A DNA stretch of 5,746 bases, taken from CAYGJN01 sp964350135. GTDB taxonomy: Bacteria; Bdellovibrionota; Bacteriovoracia; Bacteriovoracales; Bacteriovoracaceae. Below, piece after piece: positions 1-5,480 of the stretch. The translations under genes and the position numbers were made by a program. A model generated the notes under the pieces. That model saw nothing but the letters and a program-made list of their open reading frames with translations. It made no database searches and was not told where the DNA came from. Where the stretch lies: positions 1-5,746 of the forward strand of contig CAYGJN010000137.1 in assembly GCA_964350135.1 (NCBI GenBank). The letters run 5' to 3'. Position 1 is the stretch's first letter. Each line of letters opens with the position of its first letter.

Positions 1-362
1 GATATAAGGCTGGATGAGATAATAATTTTGCGACTTGGAAACGATAATACGATAGGCCTGCTGTCTTCAATAATAAAAACGTCAAACTTTTTTGCTTTTT
101 TAAAAATTAATTCATTATTATTTGTAATTTGCTCAATAACTCCTTGGATAAAATCATTGCTTTCTTTTGAAAGAAGAATTTTTTTTAGTTGATTTGAGCT
201 AATAAAATCGTCGCCTAACTGAGCCAAATGATCCGAAAAATCTTTATTCTGATGATAGCGATAATCCTCGCCTACATCATCAATAGCAGTCTTTTTACTT
301 GTAAGAGCACAAGAGCTAGCGAGAATTGTGAATAAGATTAAATTAATTAAATAGGCCATCAT
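1..362 (-). CDS. Putative lipoprotein, M48 metalloprotease-like (5' part only)
   Basis: An open frame reads leftward from tandem ATG codons (360-362 and 357-359) to the window edge: 120 codons with no stop. An in-frame TGA lies directly upstream (363-365), so the N-terminus is fixed to one of these ATGs. Residues 1-17 are a short hydrophobic signal ending in L-A-S-S before Cys18, an acceptable lipobox, so an envelope lipoprotein is likely. Residues 19-60 are polar. Residues 93-120 (FDVFIIEDS, then FPSRKIIISSSLI) resemble the strand pair before the catalytic helix in M48 peptidases, where the family has NAF-x-x-P-x-G-x-I-x-V-x-x-GLL. Asn-Ala and Gly of that motif are not kept. The zinc-binding HExxH would lie beyond the edge, so catalysis cannot be judged. 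No good ribosome binding site is visible, and the gene starts about 30 nt after the terminator of the LysM gene. The reading frame is fairly sure; the family call is tentative. Confidence 0.6.
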   Translation of the reverse strand, partial: MMAYLINLILFTILASSCALTSKKTAIDDVGEDYRYHQNKDFSDHLAQLGDDFISSNQLKKILLSKESNDFIQGVIEQITNNNELIFKKAKKFDVFIIEDSRPIVLSFPSRKIIISSSLI

Positions 363-390
363 TCAATACTAACAAATCTTTTAACCAAAA

Positions 391-423
391 AAAAGAAAGC
401 CTCCCAACAGGAGGCCTTCTTTT
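391..423 (-). terminator. Rho-independent terminator after the LysM lipoprotein gene
   Basis: A 6-bp GC-rich stem (399-404 GCCTCC with 410-415 GGAGGC, loop CAACA) is extended, after one mismatch, by A:T pairs and one G:C pair. On the minus strand it is followed by an eight-T tract (complement of 387-394), so it ends the LysM transcript 17 nt after that gene's stop. The plus-strand side also has a short T run (420-423), so it could act in both directions. It separates the LysM gene from the M48-like gene. Confidence 0.85.
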
Positions 424-439
424 ATTATGTTGAAAACTT

Positions 440-1099
440 CTATTTTTCGTTCATTGCCATTTTACCATCTGGTAGATAGTAAATTGTAAAACCCGCAAAG
501 ATTAGATTCGGATCTCTAATCATAGGCTTATTATTTTCCCAAAGGCTTTTCCACTTTTTGTTAGTTCCATAAACCTTATTAGAAATAACACCTAATGTAT
601 CATTTTTAACAATTAGGTATGGGTCACCCTGAGGATTCCAATTAAACTCTTCTTCAGGAGCTTCGTACTTAACGCTTGTTCCAGCTGCTAAGCTTTGTGA
701 AGAAAGTCCAGGGTTGTGCTTTAAGATATGACGCCATTTTGTATAGTCACCATACATTTTAAAAGCAATCCACATAAGTGTGTCGTTCTTTTGAACAACA
801 TACTCTCTTACTTTTCCACTCATTACTGCAGGTGGAGCAGCTACCGTGTTAGAGCTGTCTTCAACAATAATTTCATCAGAAGTAGAAACAATTGCTTCAC
901 TACCATCTGAGCCCATCGCTTCAGTTGCTTCATCATCAATGATCTCAATTCCCTCTAGTTCTTCAAGGTCTGAATCTATGTCGTCACTTAGAACAACTGA
1001 CTCAGAAAGATCATCACCTTTTTCATTTGTTGTGCTCTTGTTTGAGCAGGCCACCATAGATAGTGCTAACATTAGTATCAATAGTTTCAGTAAATGCAT
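440..1099 (-). CDS. Lipoprotein with two LysM peptidoglycan-binding domains
   Basis: The 219-aa product is a probable envelope lipoprotein that anchors to peptidoglycan. Residues 1-17 form a signal peptide with lipobox S-M-V-A before Cys18. Residues 29-82 are a very acidic, Ser/Asp/Glu-rich linker with no predicted fold. LysM domain 1 spans about 98-145 (YVVQKNDTL, MYGDYTKW, HNPGL). LysM domain 2 spans about 161-210 (YLIVKNDTL, VYGTNKKW, DPNLIFAGF) and fits the family pattern closely, including the YG-x-x-x-x-W motif and the I-x-x-G turn near the end. LysM domains bind N-acetylglucosamine-containing glycans. No enzymatic domain is present, so a structural or scaffolding role is likelier than hydrolysis. 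The start has a strong ribosome binding site (AGAGGGAGGG, complement of 1104-1113). The gene lies 86 bp downstream of the kinase gene on the same strand and is followed by a strong terminator. The partner or exact process is unknown. Confidence 0.88.
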   Translation of the reverse strand: MHLLKLLILMLALSMVACSNKSTTNEKGDDLSESVVLSDDIDSDLEELEGIEIIDDEATEAMGSDGSEAIVSTSDEIIVEDSSNTVAAPPAVMSGKVREYVVQKNDTLMWIAFKMYGDYTKWRHILKHNPGLSSQSLAAGTSVKYEAPEEEFNWNPQGDPYLIVKNDTLGVISNKVYGTNKKWKSLWENNKPMIRDPNLIFAGFTIYYLPDGKMAMNEK

Positions 1100-1153
1100 T
1101 TGGCCCTCCCTCTTATCCCTAAGACCATTACTAACTTCACTGAACTTTTCGGT

Positions 1154-1181
1154 AATTTAAAAGAATTGTTTAATATGTGAA
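1154..1181 (-). promoter_or_regulatory. Candidate sigma70-type promoter for the LysM lipoprotein gene
   Basis: On the minus strand, TTCACA (complement of 1176-1181, 5 of 6 matches to the -35 consensus) is followed after 16 bp by TAAATT (complement of 1154-1159, 4 of 6 matches to the -10). It sits in the gap between the kinase stop and the LysM start and would give a leader of about 50 nt containing the strong ribosome binding site. AT-rich sequence yields such matches by chance, so this is only a candidate; read-through from the kinase gene is the alternative. Confidence 0.3.
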
Positions 1182-1185
1182 TAAA

Positions 1186-1857
1186 CTAAAAAGTAAAAAA
1201 GAGATCTCTTTGCTCAACTGAATCATAAATTCGTTGAATAAGTCGATCAAAATGCTCTTCGTTTTCAAGAAAATCAAGCTCATCTGTCTCTACGACCAGA
1301 GCTTTACCAAGATCATAGTTCTCGTACCATTCATCATAGTAGTCATTTAATTTTCTCAAGTAATCTTGTGAGATTGTTTGCTCATAATCTCTACCCCTAA
1401 GCTTGATACGCTCAAGTAATTTTGGCATTGATCTCTTCAAGCAAATCATCAAATCAGGCGGCCTCAAAAAATGAATCATTGAATTATAAAGATTAATATA
1501 ATTCTCATAATCTCTTTTAGAGATATTTCTTTGTTCAAATAAAGCTCTTGCAAAAATATTGGCATCTTCATAGATTGATCTATCTTGGATCTCACTAGCG
1601 CTAGAAGACTCTATTAATCTATGAGTATTAAATCTATGGGTTAGAAAATAAATTTGAAGAGGAAATGACCAACGCTCCATGTCGCGATAGAAATCTTCTA
1701 GATAAGGGTTATCTTGTACTGATTCATAATTAGGGCGCCATCCTAGCCTCTCTGTTAGCTTTTTTGTCAGTGTTGTCTTCCCACTACCAATATTACCAGC
1801 CACTACTACAAATAGTTTATTAGTTTGATCTGATAAATGATTGTAAGTTTTGTCCAT
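1186..1857 (-). CDS. Deoxynucleoside kinase (dNK/dCK/dGK family)
   Basis: The 223-aa cytoplasmic enzyme should transfer phosphate from a nucleoside triphosphate to the 5'-OH of a deoxynucleoside, in salvage of DNA precursors. The P-loop is GNIGSGKTT (21-29). Glu45 is in the position of the family's catalytic base (family E-P-V; here E-S-V). The DRS motif that contacts the substrate region is at 92-94 within DRSIYEDANIF. The LID arginines appear in RIKLRGRDYEQ (150-160). The length is typical of bacterial deoxyadenosine/deoxyguanosine kinases, and the SIYEDA stretch resembles them; substrate preference cannot be read reliably from the sequence, so no symbol is given. The start is preceded by only a weak AGGT element about 9 nt upstream. 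The gene is divergent from the outer-membrane protein gene and could be cotranscribed with the LysM gene 86 bp downstream, although no functional link is obvious. Confidence 0.9.
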   Translation of the reverse strand: MDKTYNHLSDQTNKLFVVVAGNIGSGKTTLTKKLTERLGWRPNYESVQDNPYLEDFYRDMERWSFPLQIYFLTHRFNTHRLIESSSASEIQDRSIYEDANIFARALFEQRNISKRDYENYINLYNSMIHFLRPPDLMICLKRSMPKLLERIKLRGRDYEQTISQDYLRKLNDYYDEWYENYDLGKALVVETDELDFLENEEHFDRLIQRIYDSVEQRDLFFTF

Positions 1858-1907
1858 ATTTGGGATACCTAAAAAAAAAGCCTATTTAAAAGGTCTACTA
1901 TAAAACA

Positions 1908-1938
1908 ATCCCTGTATCAATATATGATTTACAGGGAT
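1908..1938. promoter_or_regulatory. Inverted repeat in the divergent region: operator or 5'-leader hairpin
   Basis: ATCCCTGTA (1908-1916) and TACAGGGAT (1930-1938) are perfect 9-bp inverted copies separated by 13 bp. Inside, TCA (1917-1919) can pair with TGA (1925-1927) around an ATATA loop, leaving a two-base bulge. The repeat lies between the kinase and barrel-protein genes and ends 2 nt before the GAGGAAG ribosome binding site. It could be a binding site for a dimeric regulator of either gene, or an RNA hairpin in the leader of the barrel gene that affects translation or stability. An ACTATAAA stretch just upstream (1897-1904) reads as a -10-like element on both strands, but I find no convincing -35 on either. 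Confidence 0.5.
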
Positions 1939-1940
1939 GT

Positions 1941-1947
1941 GAGGAAG
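1941..1947 (+). promoter_or_regulatory. Ribosome binding site that favours the TTG start at 1951
   Basis: GAGGAAG is the only good Shine-Dalgarno match near the start of the barrel-protein gene. Its GAGG core is 6 nt from the in-frame TTG at 1951. It lies inside the reading frame if ATG 1924 is used, and is 18 nt or more from the ATGs at 1966, 1969 and 1987. Confidence 0.55.
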
Positions 1948-1950
1948 CAA

Positions 1951-2973
1951 TTGAAATCACTTATAATGATGTCTAAAATAGTTAAGATGTTAATAAAAAA
2001 AACCATATTCATGGCCCTGTTATTTCTTTGTTGCGCACCGAGTGCTTTTTCACAATCTGTGTTAAATAGCCTGGCCGGCAATACAAATTTTCCTATTAAA
2101 GAAAGACTTTCAAAAGAAAAGATACTTTCAATTTCACCAACAAGAAGAGTCTATATAGTTAGTCGTTCTGATCAAAATTTTTCTTCAGGTGATTACGTCA
2201 CTATTATTGTCAATGATCAACATGTACTAAGGGCCATTGTTGCTAAAACAACAAATAGTGGAAAGGCTGGTATAAAATCAATTAAAATTTATAATCCAGA
2301 AATTACAAATCTTTTAAGAGTTGGCCTTGAAGTTCAAATCTTGAAAGGTGACGATTCTTTTTATGTTAACAGACCATCAAAACAAGCCGGTTTAGATAAA
2401 GAGAATTCAGAAGTTGCAAGAATTTCTTCAGAGGACGATCTTTACAACGATACAACTTTTTTAGAAGAAGATTTAAAAGATGAAGACTCTCGTAATAAAA
2501 GAAAACTCCCAACAGACAATATTGTCTCTGCTCATATTGGATTTATTAGGACTCTTGACTTAAATTCTGCAACAACATCCGATACGCATTTTGGAATGTC
2601 TTATCAATACCAATTTTCAAGAGATATCTGGGGTGAATTTAGTTATGGTTATTCTTCTTTAGCAGGTTTTCCTGATCCAAACCTCTCAACTACCTTGCAG
2701 ACTTACACATTCAAAGCTAAATATACTTTTGCAACACCTTTTTACTCTTACGTTCAACCTTATATTGGCTATCGTGTAATGAGTGCAAATGCTCCAGAGT
2801 ACCAAACTGGAGACACTATAGACCAAGAAACTCAGAATGCGTTGGTGGATGATCTAGAAAAGTCTGGGGTAATCGGTGGTCTTACTGTTTTAAAACGTCT
2901 TGTACCAGGTTGGTTTCTAAGGGCCGATCTTGGATTAGATATTTTAGGTTTTGGGTTAGCCGTTGAATTTTAA
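1951..2973 (+). CDS. Putative outer-membrane beta-barrel protein with N-terminal periplasmic domain
   Basis: I do not recognise a named family. With the TTG start the product is 340 aa. Residues 1-34 are a signal peptide: a long basic n-region, a hydrophobic core (KKTIFMALLFLCC) and an A-F-S cleavage site before Gln35. Residues about 60-135 look like a small beta-domain, with alternating hydrophobic strands and a GDYVTIIV turn like that in SH3-type barrels. Residues 145-185 are an acidic, polar linker. Residues about 191-340 show amphipathic strands rich in aromatic residues (FGMSYQYQF, WGEFSYGYSS, TYTFKAKYTF, YVQPYIGYRV, GWFLRADLGL, GFGLAVEF) and end in Phe, the usual recognition signal for the BAM complex. 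This suggests a small barrel of about eight strands. The ATG at 1924 would give 349 aa but has no ribosome binding site and falls in the loop of the inverted repeat. The 3' end overlaps the small lipoprotein gene by 11 nt, so the two are probably cotranscribed. Confidence 0.75.
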   Translation: MKSLIMMSKIVKMLIKKTIFMALLFLCCAPSAFSQSVLNSLAGNTNFPIKERLSKEKILSISPTRRVYIVSRSDQNFSSGDYVTIIVNDQHVLRAIVAKTTNSGKAGIKSIKIYNPEITNLLRVGLEVQILKGDDSFYVNRPSKQAGLDKENSEVARISSEDDLYNDTTFLEEDLKDEDSRNKRKLPTDNIVSAHIGFIRTLDLNSATTSDTHFGMSYQYQFSRDIWGEFSYGYSSLAGFPDPNLSTTLQTYTFKAKYTFATPFYSYVQPYIGYRVMSANAPEYQTGDTIDQETQNALVDDLEKSGVIGGLTVLKRLVPGWFLRADLGLDILGFGLAVEF

Positions 2974-3136
2974 AATTTATCTTTTTTTATTTCTTCTTAT
3001 TGGTCTTACTTCATGTGGAGTAAAAGGACCGCCTCAATATGATTCTTCAAAAGAAATACCACGCTGGGATGATCAATTTATTCAAATTCCACAAGATCTG
3101 AGTAAGAAAGATAAAAAGAATAATAGTAAATCATGA
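2963..3136 (+). CDS. Small LptM-like (YifL-type) lipoprotein
   Basis: A 57-aa gene starts at TTG. It is the only conventional start, because the frame is closed by a TAG at 2957-2959. Residues 2-17 are a compact signal peptide (NFKIYLFLFLLIGLTS) with lipobox L-T-S before Cys18. The mature protein begins CGVKGPPQYD, which matches the CG-x-KGP motif of the LptM/YifL family, where E. coli LptM assists maturation of the LptDE LPS translocon. The remainder, residues 28-57, is polar with a Lys/Asn/Ser-rich tail. Lipoproteins with this motif are widespread and mostly uncharacterised, so the motif supports family-like status rather than a proven LptD role. The start overlaps the barrel-protein gene by 11 nt, and the stop overlaps the folK ATG in an ATGA arrangement, which suggests translational coupling on both sides. 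The signal peptide, lipobox and tight packing make it very likely real. Confidence 0.82.
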   Translation: MNFKIYLFLFLLIGLTSCGVKGPPQYDSSKEIPRWDDQFIQIPQDLSKKDKKNNSKS

Positions 3137-3555
3137 GCTTATTTATTTCACTTGGAACTAATCTTGGTGATAAATATCACAATATAGACCTCGCAAAAAA
3201 AAAATTATTAGAAAAGTTCACGCTTGTAGATGAATCAAATATTTTAGAAACCAAAGCAGTAGATTATATTGATCAGCCTGATTTTTTAAATCAGGTTTTA
3301 GAATTTGAATTGCCCGAAGTTTCACCTCAGGAAGCAATGGAAATGTTGCTCACCATAGAAATTGAAATGGGACGCGTAAGGGATATTTCCAAAGGACCTC
3401 GAATAATAGATTTAGATATTTTGTTCTGGGGGGAACTAGAATCTCAGGATCCTATTGTTACTATTCCTCATCCTTCATGGCACGAAAGGCCATTTATTAT
3501 TGAACTCCTGGGACAATTAAAAAACTTTGAAAAACTCCGCAGTAAGTTTATTTAA
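3133..3555 (+). CDS. folK: 2-amino-4-hydroxy-6-hydroxymethyldihydropteridine pyrophosphokinase
   Basis: FolK (HPPK) transfers pyrophosphate from ATP to 6-hydroxymethyl-7,8-dihydropterin, the step before dihydropteroate synthase in folate synthesis. The 140-aa protein carries the family's landmarks in order: SLGTNLGD (6-13), DFLNQVLE (50-57), the IEIEMGRVRD segment (75-84), GPRIIDLDIL (88-97) with the two magnesium-binding aspartates at 93 and 95, and IPHPSWHERPF (111-121). It is slightly shorter than most family members (about 150-170 aa), with a compact C-terminus. The ATG overlaps the stop of the small lipoprotein gene (ATGA), and there is no strong ribosome binding site of its own, so coupled translation is likely. 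No other folate gene is in the window, so its place after two envelope genes looks like shared transcription rather than shared function. No clear terminator follows. Confidence 0.95.
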   Translation: MSLFISLGTNLGDKYHNIDLAKKKLLEKFTLVDESNILETKAVDYIDQPDFLNQVLEFELPEVSPQEAMEMLLTIEIEMGRVRDISKGPRIIDLDILFWGELESQDPIVTIPHPSWHERPFIIELLGQLKNFEKLRSKFI

Positions 3556-3600
3556 CCAAGCAATAAGATCCACCCATATGGCCAGAAACGGGTTTAGAAG

Positions 3601-3631
3601 TTAAGATATTTTAATCTAGTTTAAATCTTAA
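3601..3631. repeat. 7-bp inverted repeat upstream of etfB, possible operator
   Basis: TTAAGAT (3601-3607) and ATCTTAA (3625-3631) are perfect inverted copies separated by 17 bp. They overlap the -35 and spacer of the candidate etfB promoter, a position that suits repression. The arms are AT-rich and short, so chance is a real alternative. There is no T run after it, so it is not a terminator for folK. Confidence 0.3.
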
Positions 3632-3639
3632 GGTACAAT
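3611..3639 (+). promoter_or_regulatory. Candidate promoter for etfBA
   Basis: TACAAT (3634-3639) matches the -10 consensus at 5 of 6 positions. The hexamer 17 bp upstream, TTAATC (3611-3616), matches the -35 only weakly. Transcription would start near 3646, giving a leader of about 24 nt that holds the strong GGAGAGGAG site. This is the only gap in the rightward block between folK and etfB, so a promoter is expected here. Confidence 0.35.
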
Positions 3640-3655
3640 TTATTTCAATATCCCT

Positions 3656-3664
3656 GGAGAGGAG
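3656..3664 (+). promoter_or_regulatory. Strong ribosome binding site of etfB
   Basis: GGAGAGGAG lies 5 nt before the ATG at 3670. It is the best Shine-Dalgarno match among the rightward genes, consistent with high expression of the flavoprotein. Confidence 0.8.
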
Positions 3665-3669
3665 TTTTT

Positions 3670-4458
3670 ATGAATATTTTTGTTTGCGTAAAGCAGGTCC
3701 CAGACACAGAGACCAAAGTAAAGCCTAATGCGGATGGTTCTTATATTGATACAACCGGTATCAAGTGGATCATGAACCCATACGATGAGTTTGCAGTAGA
3801 GCAAGCACTCCTTATTAAAGCAGCTAATTCAGAATCAACTGTAACCGTCGTTCGCGTCGGTGCAACTAAGGATACTGAAGCATTAAGAACAGCTATGGCC
3901 ATGGGTGCAGATGAAGCTATCCTGGTAGAAGCATCTGATAGCCTTGATTCCTATACAACTGCCAAGGCAATTAAGGGTGCCATTGATAAATCAGGCAAGA
4001 CTGCTGATTTAATTCTTTGTGGTAAACAAGCAATTGATGATGACTGCTTACAAGTTCCACAATTACTTGCACAAATGTTAGACCTACCATCTGTTTCCGT
4101 TATTGTTGGTTTCGAACAAAATGGTGAGACTCTTAATGTTAAAAGAGAGATTGAGGGTGGAGCACTAGAAGTCTATGAAGTGAAAACACCTTGCGTACTT
4201 GCTTGCAACAAAGGCCTAAATACTCCTAGATATGCGTCTCTTCCTGGAATTATGAAAGCAAAGAAGAAGCCGCTGGCACAACATAGTCTTTCAGACGTTG
4301 GTGTTGGGGACGGTGATACTAAAGTAGCTTATAGCAACTTTAGACTTCCACCCGAAAAGCCACCAGGGAAGAAGATGGATGCAATGGATGAAGCTGTTCA
4401 AGCTGGAGTTGTTGCAGATGTAGTAAAATTATTAAGAGAAGAAGCAAAAGTAATTTAA
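3670..4458 (+). CDS. etfB: Electron transfer flavoprotein, beta subunit
   Basis: EtfB pairs with EtfA to form the soluble heterodimer that accepts electrons from acyl-CoA and related dehydrogenases and passes them to the quinone pool through ETF-ubiquinone oxidoreductase. The 262-aa length is normal. Visible landmarks are the N-terminal VKQVPDTETKV (7-17), NPYDEFAVEQAL (36-47), the nucleotide-site segment GKQAIDDDCLQVPQ (118-131), REIEGG (159-164), and PRYASLPGIMKAKKKPL (186-202), which contains the recognition loop that docks onto dehydrogenases and closely resembles that of mitochondrial ETF. This argues for the ordinary, non-bifurcating type, though it does not prove it. Residues 127 (Leu) and 129 (Val) of the nucleotide site differ from the Asn and Thr of human ETF. 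The gene is followed after 14 nt by etfA, forming an operon. No dehydrogenase or quinone oxidoreductase gene is in the window. Confidence 0.97.
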   Translation: MNIFVCVKQVPDTETKVKPNADGSYIDTTGIKWIMNPYDEFAVEQALLIKAANSESTVTVVRVGATKDTEALRTAMAMGADEAILVEASDSLDSYTTAKAIKGAIDKSGKTADLILCGKQAIDDDCLQVPQLLAQMLDLPSVSVIVGFEQNGETLNVKREIEGGALEVYEVKTPCVLACNKGLNTPRYASLPGIMKAKKKPLAQHSLSDVGVGDGDTKVAYSNFRLPPEKPPGKKMDAMDEAVQAGVVADVVKLLREEAKVI

Positions 4459-4472
4459 GGTAGGATATTTTT

Positions 4473-5429
4473 ATGGCAAAAATAGCAGTTTTTACAGAAC
4501 TTTCAAATAATGAACCAAAGAGTGTAACACTTGAGATGCTCGGGAAACTTTCAGGACATACGGCCGATGTTTTTGGTGTTGGTGATATATCTGGTGCAGC
4601 CAATAAACTTAAAGAGTTTGGAGCTAACTCAGTTGTTTCTCTAAAGGGATCCAATACCGATAAATACTCACCAGAAGGCTTTGCAAATCTTATTGCTCCT
4701 TTTTTAAAAGATGGTGGATATGATTATGTTCTTGCAGGGTCAACTTCTCTTGCAAAAGATTTATTTCCTAGAGTGTCCGGAATGCTTGATGTTGGAATGG
4801 CAACGGAGCTTACCGAAATGAGCCTTGAGGGAGATAAACTTGTTGGAACAAGACCTCTTTTTGCAGGAAAAGTTTTAGCAAATGCTGAAGTTACAGGAAA
4901 TAAGCCACATATTTATACCATTCGCCCAAATGCTCTTGGAATGCCTGACTCGCCTAGTGCTGGCGCAGGAGAAGCTAAATCTGTAGATGGCGATGCTGGG
5001 AATATTAGAGCTGTTATCAAAGAGATTATTAAAGGCGCTAGTGAAAAACTTGATTTAACTGAAGCTAATATTATTGTCTCGGGCGGAAGGGCCATGAAGT
5101 CAGCAGAAAACTTTAAGATTTTAGAAGAACTTGCAGAAGTTCTTGGTGCAACAGTTGGTGCTTCAAGGGCAGCTGTTGACTCAGGTTATGCATCTCACTC
5201 AATGCAAGTAGGACAAACTGGTAAAACAGTTGCTCCAAGTCTATATATTGCCTGTGGTATTTCTGGATCTATTCAGCACCTTGCAGGAATGAGAACTTCT
5301 AAGGTTATTGTTGCTGTTAACACTGACCCCGAGGCTCCTATTTTTCAAAAAGCAGATTATGGAATTGTGGGAGACCTTTTCAATATAGTTCCTATAATGA
5401 CAGAAGAATTCAAAAAGATTCTAGGCTAG
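4473..5429 (+). CDS. etfA: Electron transfer flavoprotein, alpha subunit
   Basis: EtfA carries the redox-active FAD of the ETF heterodimer. The 318-aa length is typical. The N-terminal domain (about 1-180) has the usual pseudo-nucleotide-binding fold (MAKIAVFTEL, YDYVLAGSTSLAKDLFPR). The C-terminal FAD domain shows SGGRAMKS (203-210), SRAAVDSGY (231-239), VGQTGK (246-251), and the EtfA signature across 257-283 (starting LYIACGISG, then IQHLAGM, ending IVAVN), followed by DPEAPIFQKADYGIVGDL. Arg232 and His269 fall where the flavin-contacting Arg and His of human ETF lie, so the FAD site looks intact. The start is supported by AAGGTAGGA (4457-4465), which overlaps the etfB stop codon and indicates coordinated translation. 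A strong terminator follows 9 nt after the stop. Confidence 0.97.
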   Translation: MAKIAVFTELSNNEPKSVTLEMLGKLSGHTADVFGVGDISGAANKLKEFGANSVVSLKGSNTDKYSPEGFANLIAPFLKDGGYDYVLAGSTSLAKDLFPRVSGMLDVGMATELTEMSLEGDKLVGTRPLFAGKVLANAEVTGNKPHIYTIRPNALGMPDSPSAGAGEAKSVDGDAGNIRAVIKEIIKGASEKLDLTEANIIVSGGRAMKSAENFKILEELAEVLGATVGASRAAVDSGYASHSMQVGQTGKTVAPSLYIACGISGSIQHLAGMRTSKVIVAVNTDPEAPIFQKADYGIVGDLFNIVPIMTEEFKKILG

Positions 5430-5438
5430 ATAGCTAAT

Positions 5439-5466
5439 AAGCCCCTTGTATAGGGGCTTTTTTTTT
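5439..5466 (+). terminator. Rho-independent terminator of the etfBA operon
   Basis: AAGCCCCT (5439-5446) pairs with AGGGGCTT (5452-5459) around a 5-nt loop, and a nine-T tract runs from 5458 to 5466. This is a textbook intrinsic terminator placed directly after etfA. Confidence 0.93.
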
Positions 5467-5480
5467 GCCACTCTTAAATT

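Noticed and set aside
728..910. Plus-strand open frame of 60 codons opposite the LysM gene
   Set aside because: Antisense to the first LysM domain; no motif or convincing start signal.
846..1160. Plus-strand open frame of 104 codons opposite the LysM lipoprotein gene
   Set aside because: It is antisense to a well-supported gene, rich in Ser because it mirrors the acidic linker codons, and has no recognisable motif.
1858..1907. Complete sigma70 promoters for the divergent genes
   Set aside because: ACTATAAA gives a -10-like match on both strands, but no -35 at acceptable spacing was found for either direction, so no promoter is annotated.
1912..1934. CTGT and ACAG half-sites inside the inverted repeat, like an SOS (LexA) box
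   Set aside because: The half-sites are 15 bp apart, whereas the enterobacterial LexA box has 8 bp between CTGT and ACAG; the neighbouring genes are not typical SOS genes.
3556..3600. Possible terminator after folK (short AAAC-GG-GTTT palindrome)
   Set aside because: The stem is only 4 bp and no T tract follows, so it would not terminate transcription.
4340..4654. Minus-strand open frame of 104 codons across the etfB-etfA junction
   Set aside because: Antisense to two clear genes; the Leu-rich stretch arises from the complement of Gln/Ala/Glu codons in EtfB rather than a membrane segment.
4913..5095. Minus-strand open frame of 60 codons inside etfA
   Set aside because: Antisense shadow of a conserved gene with no independent support.
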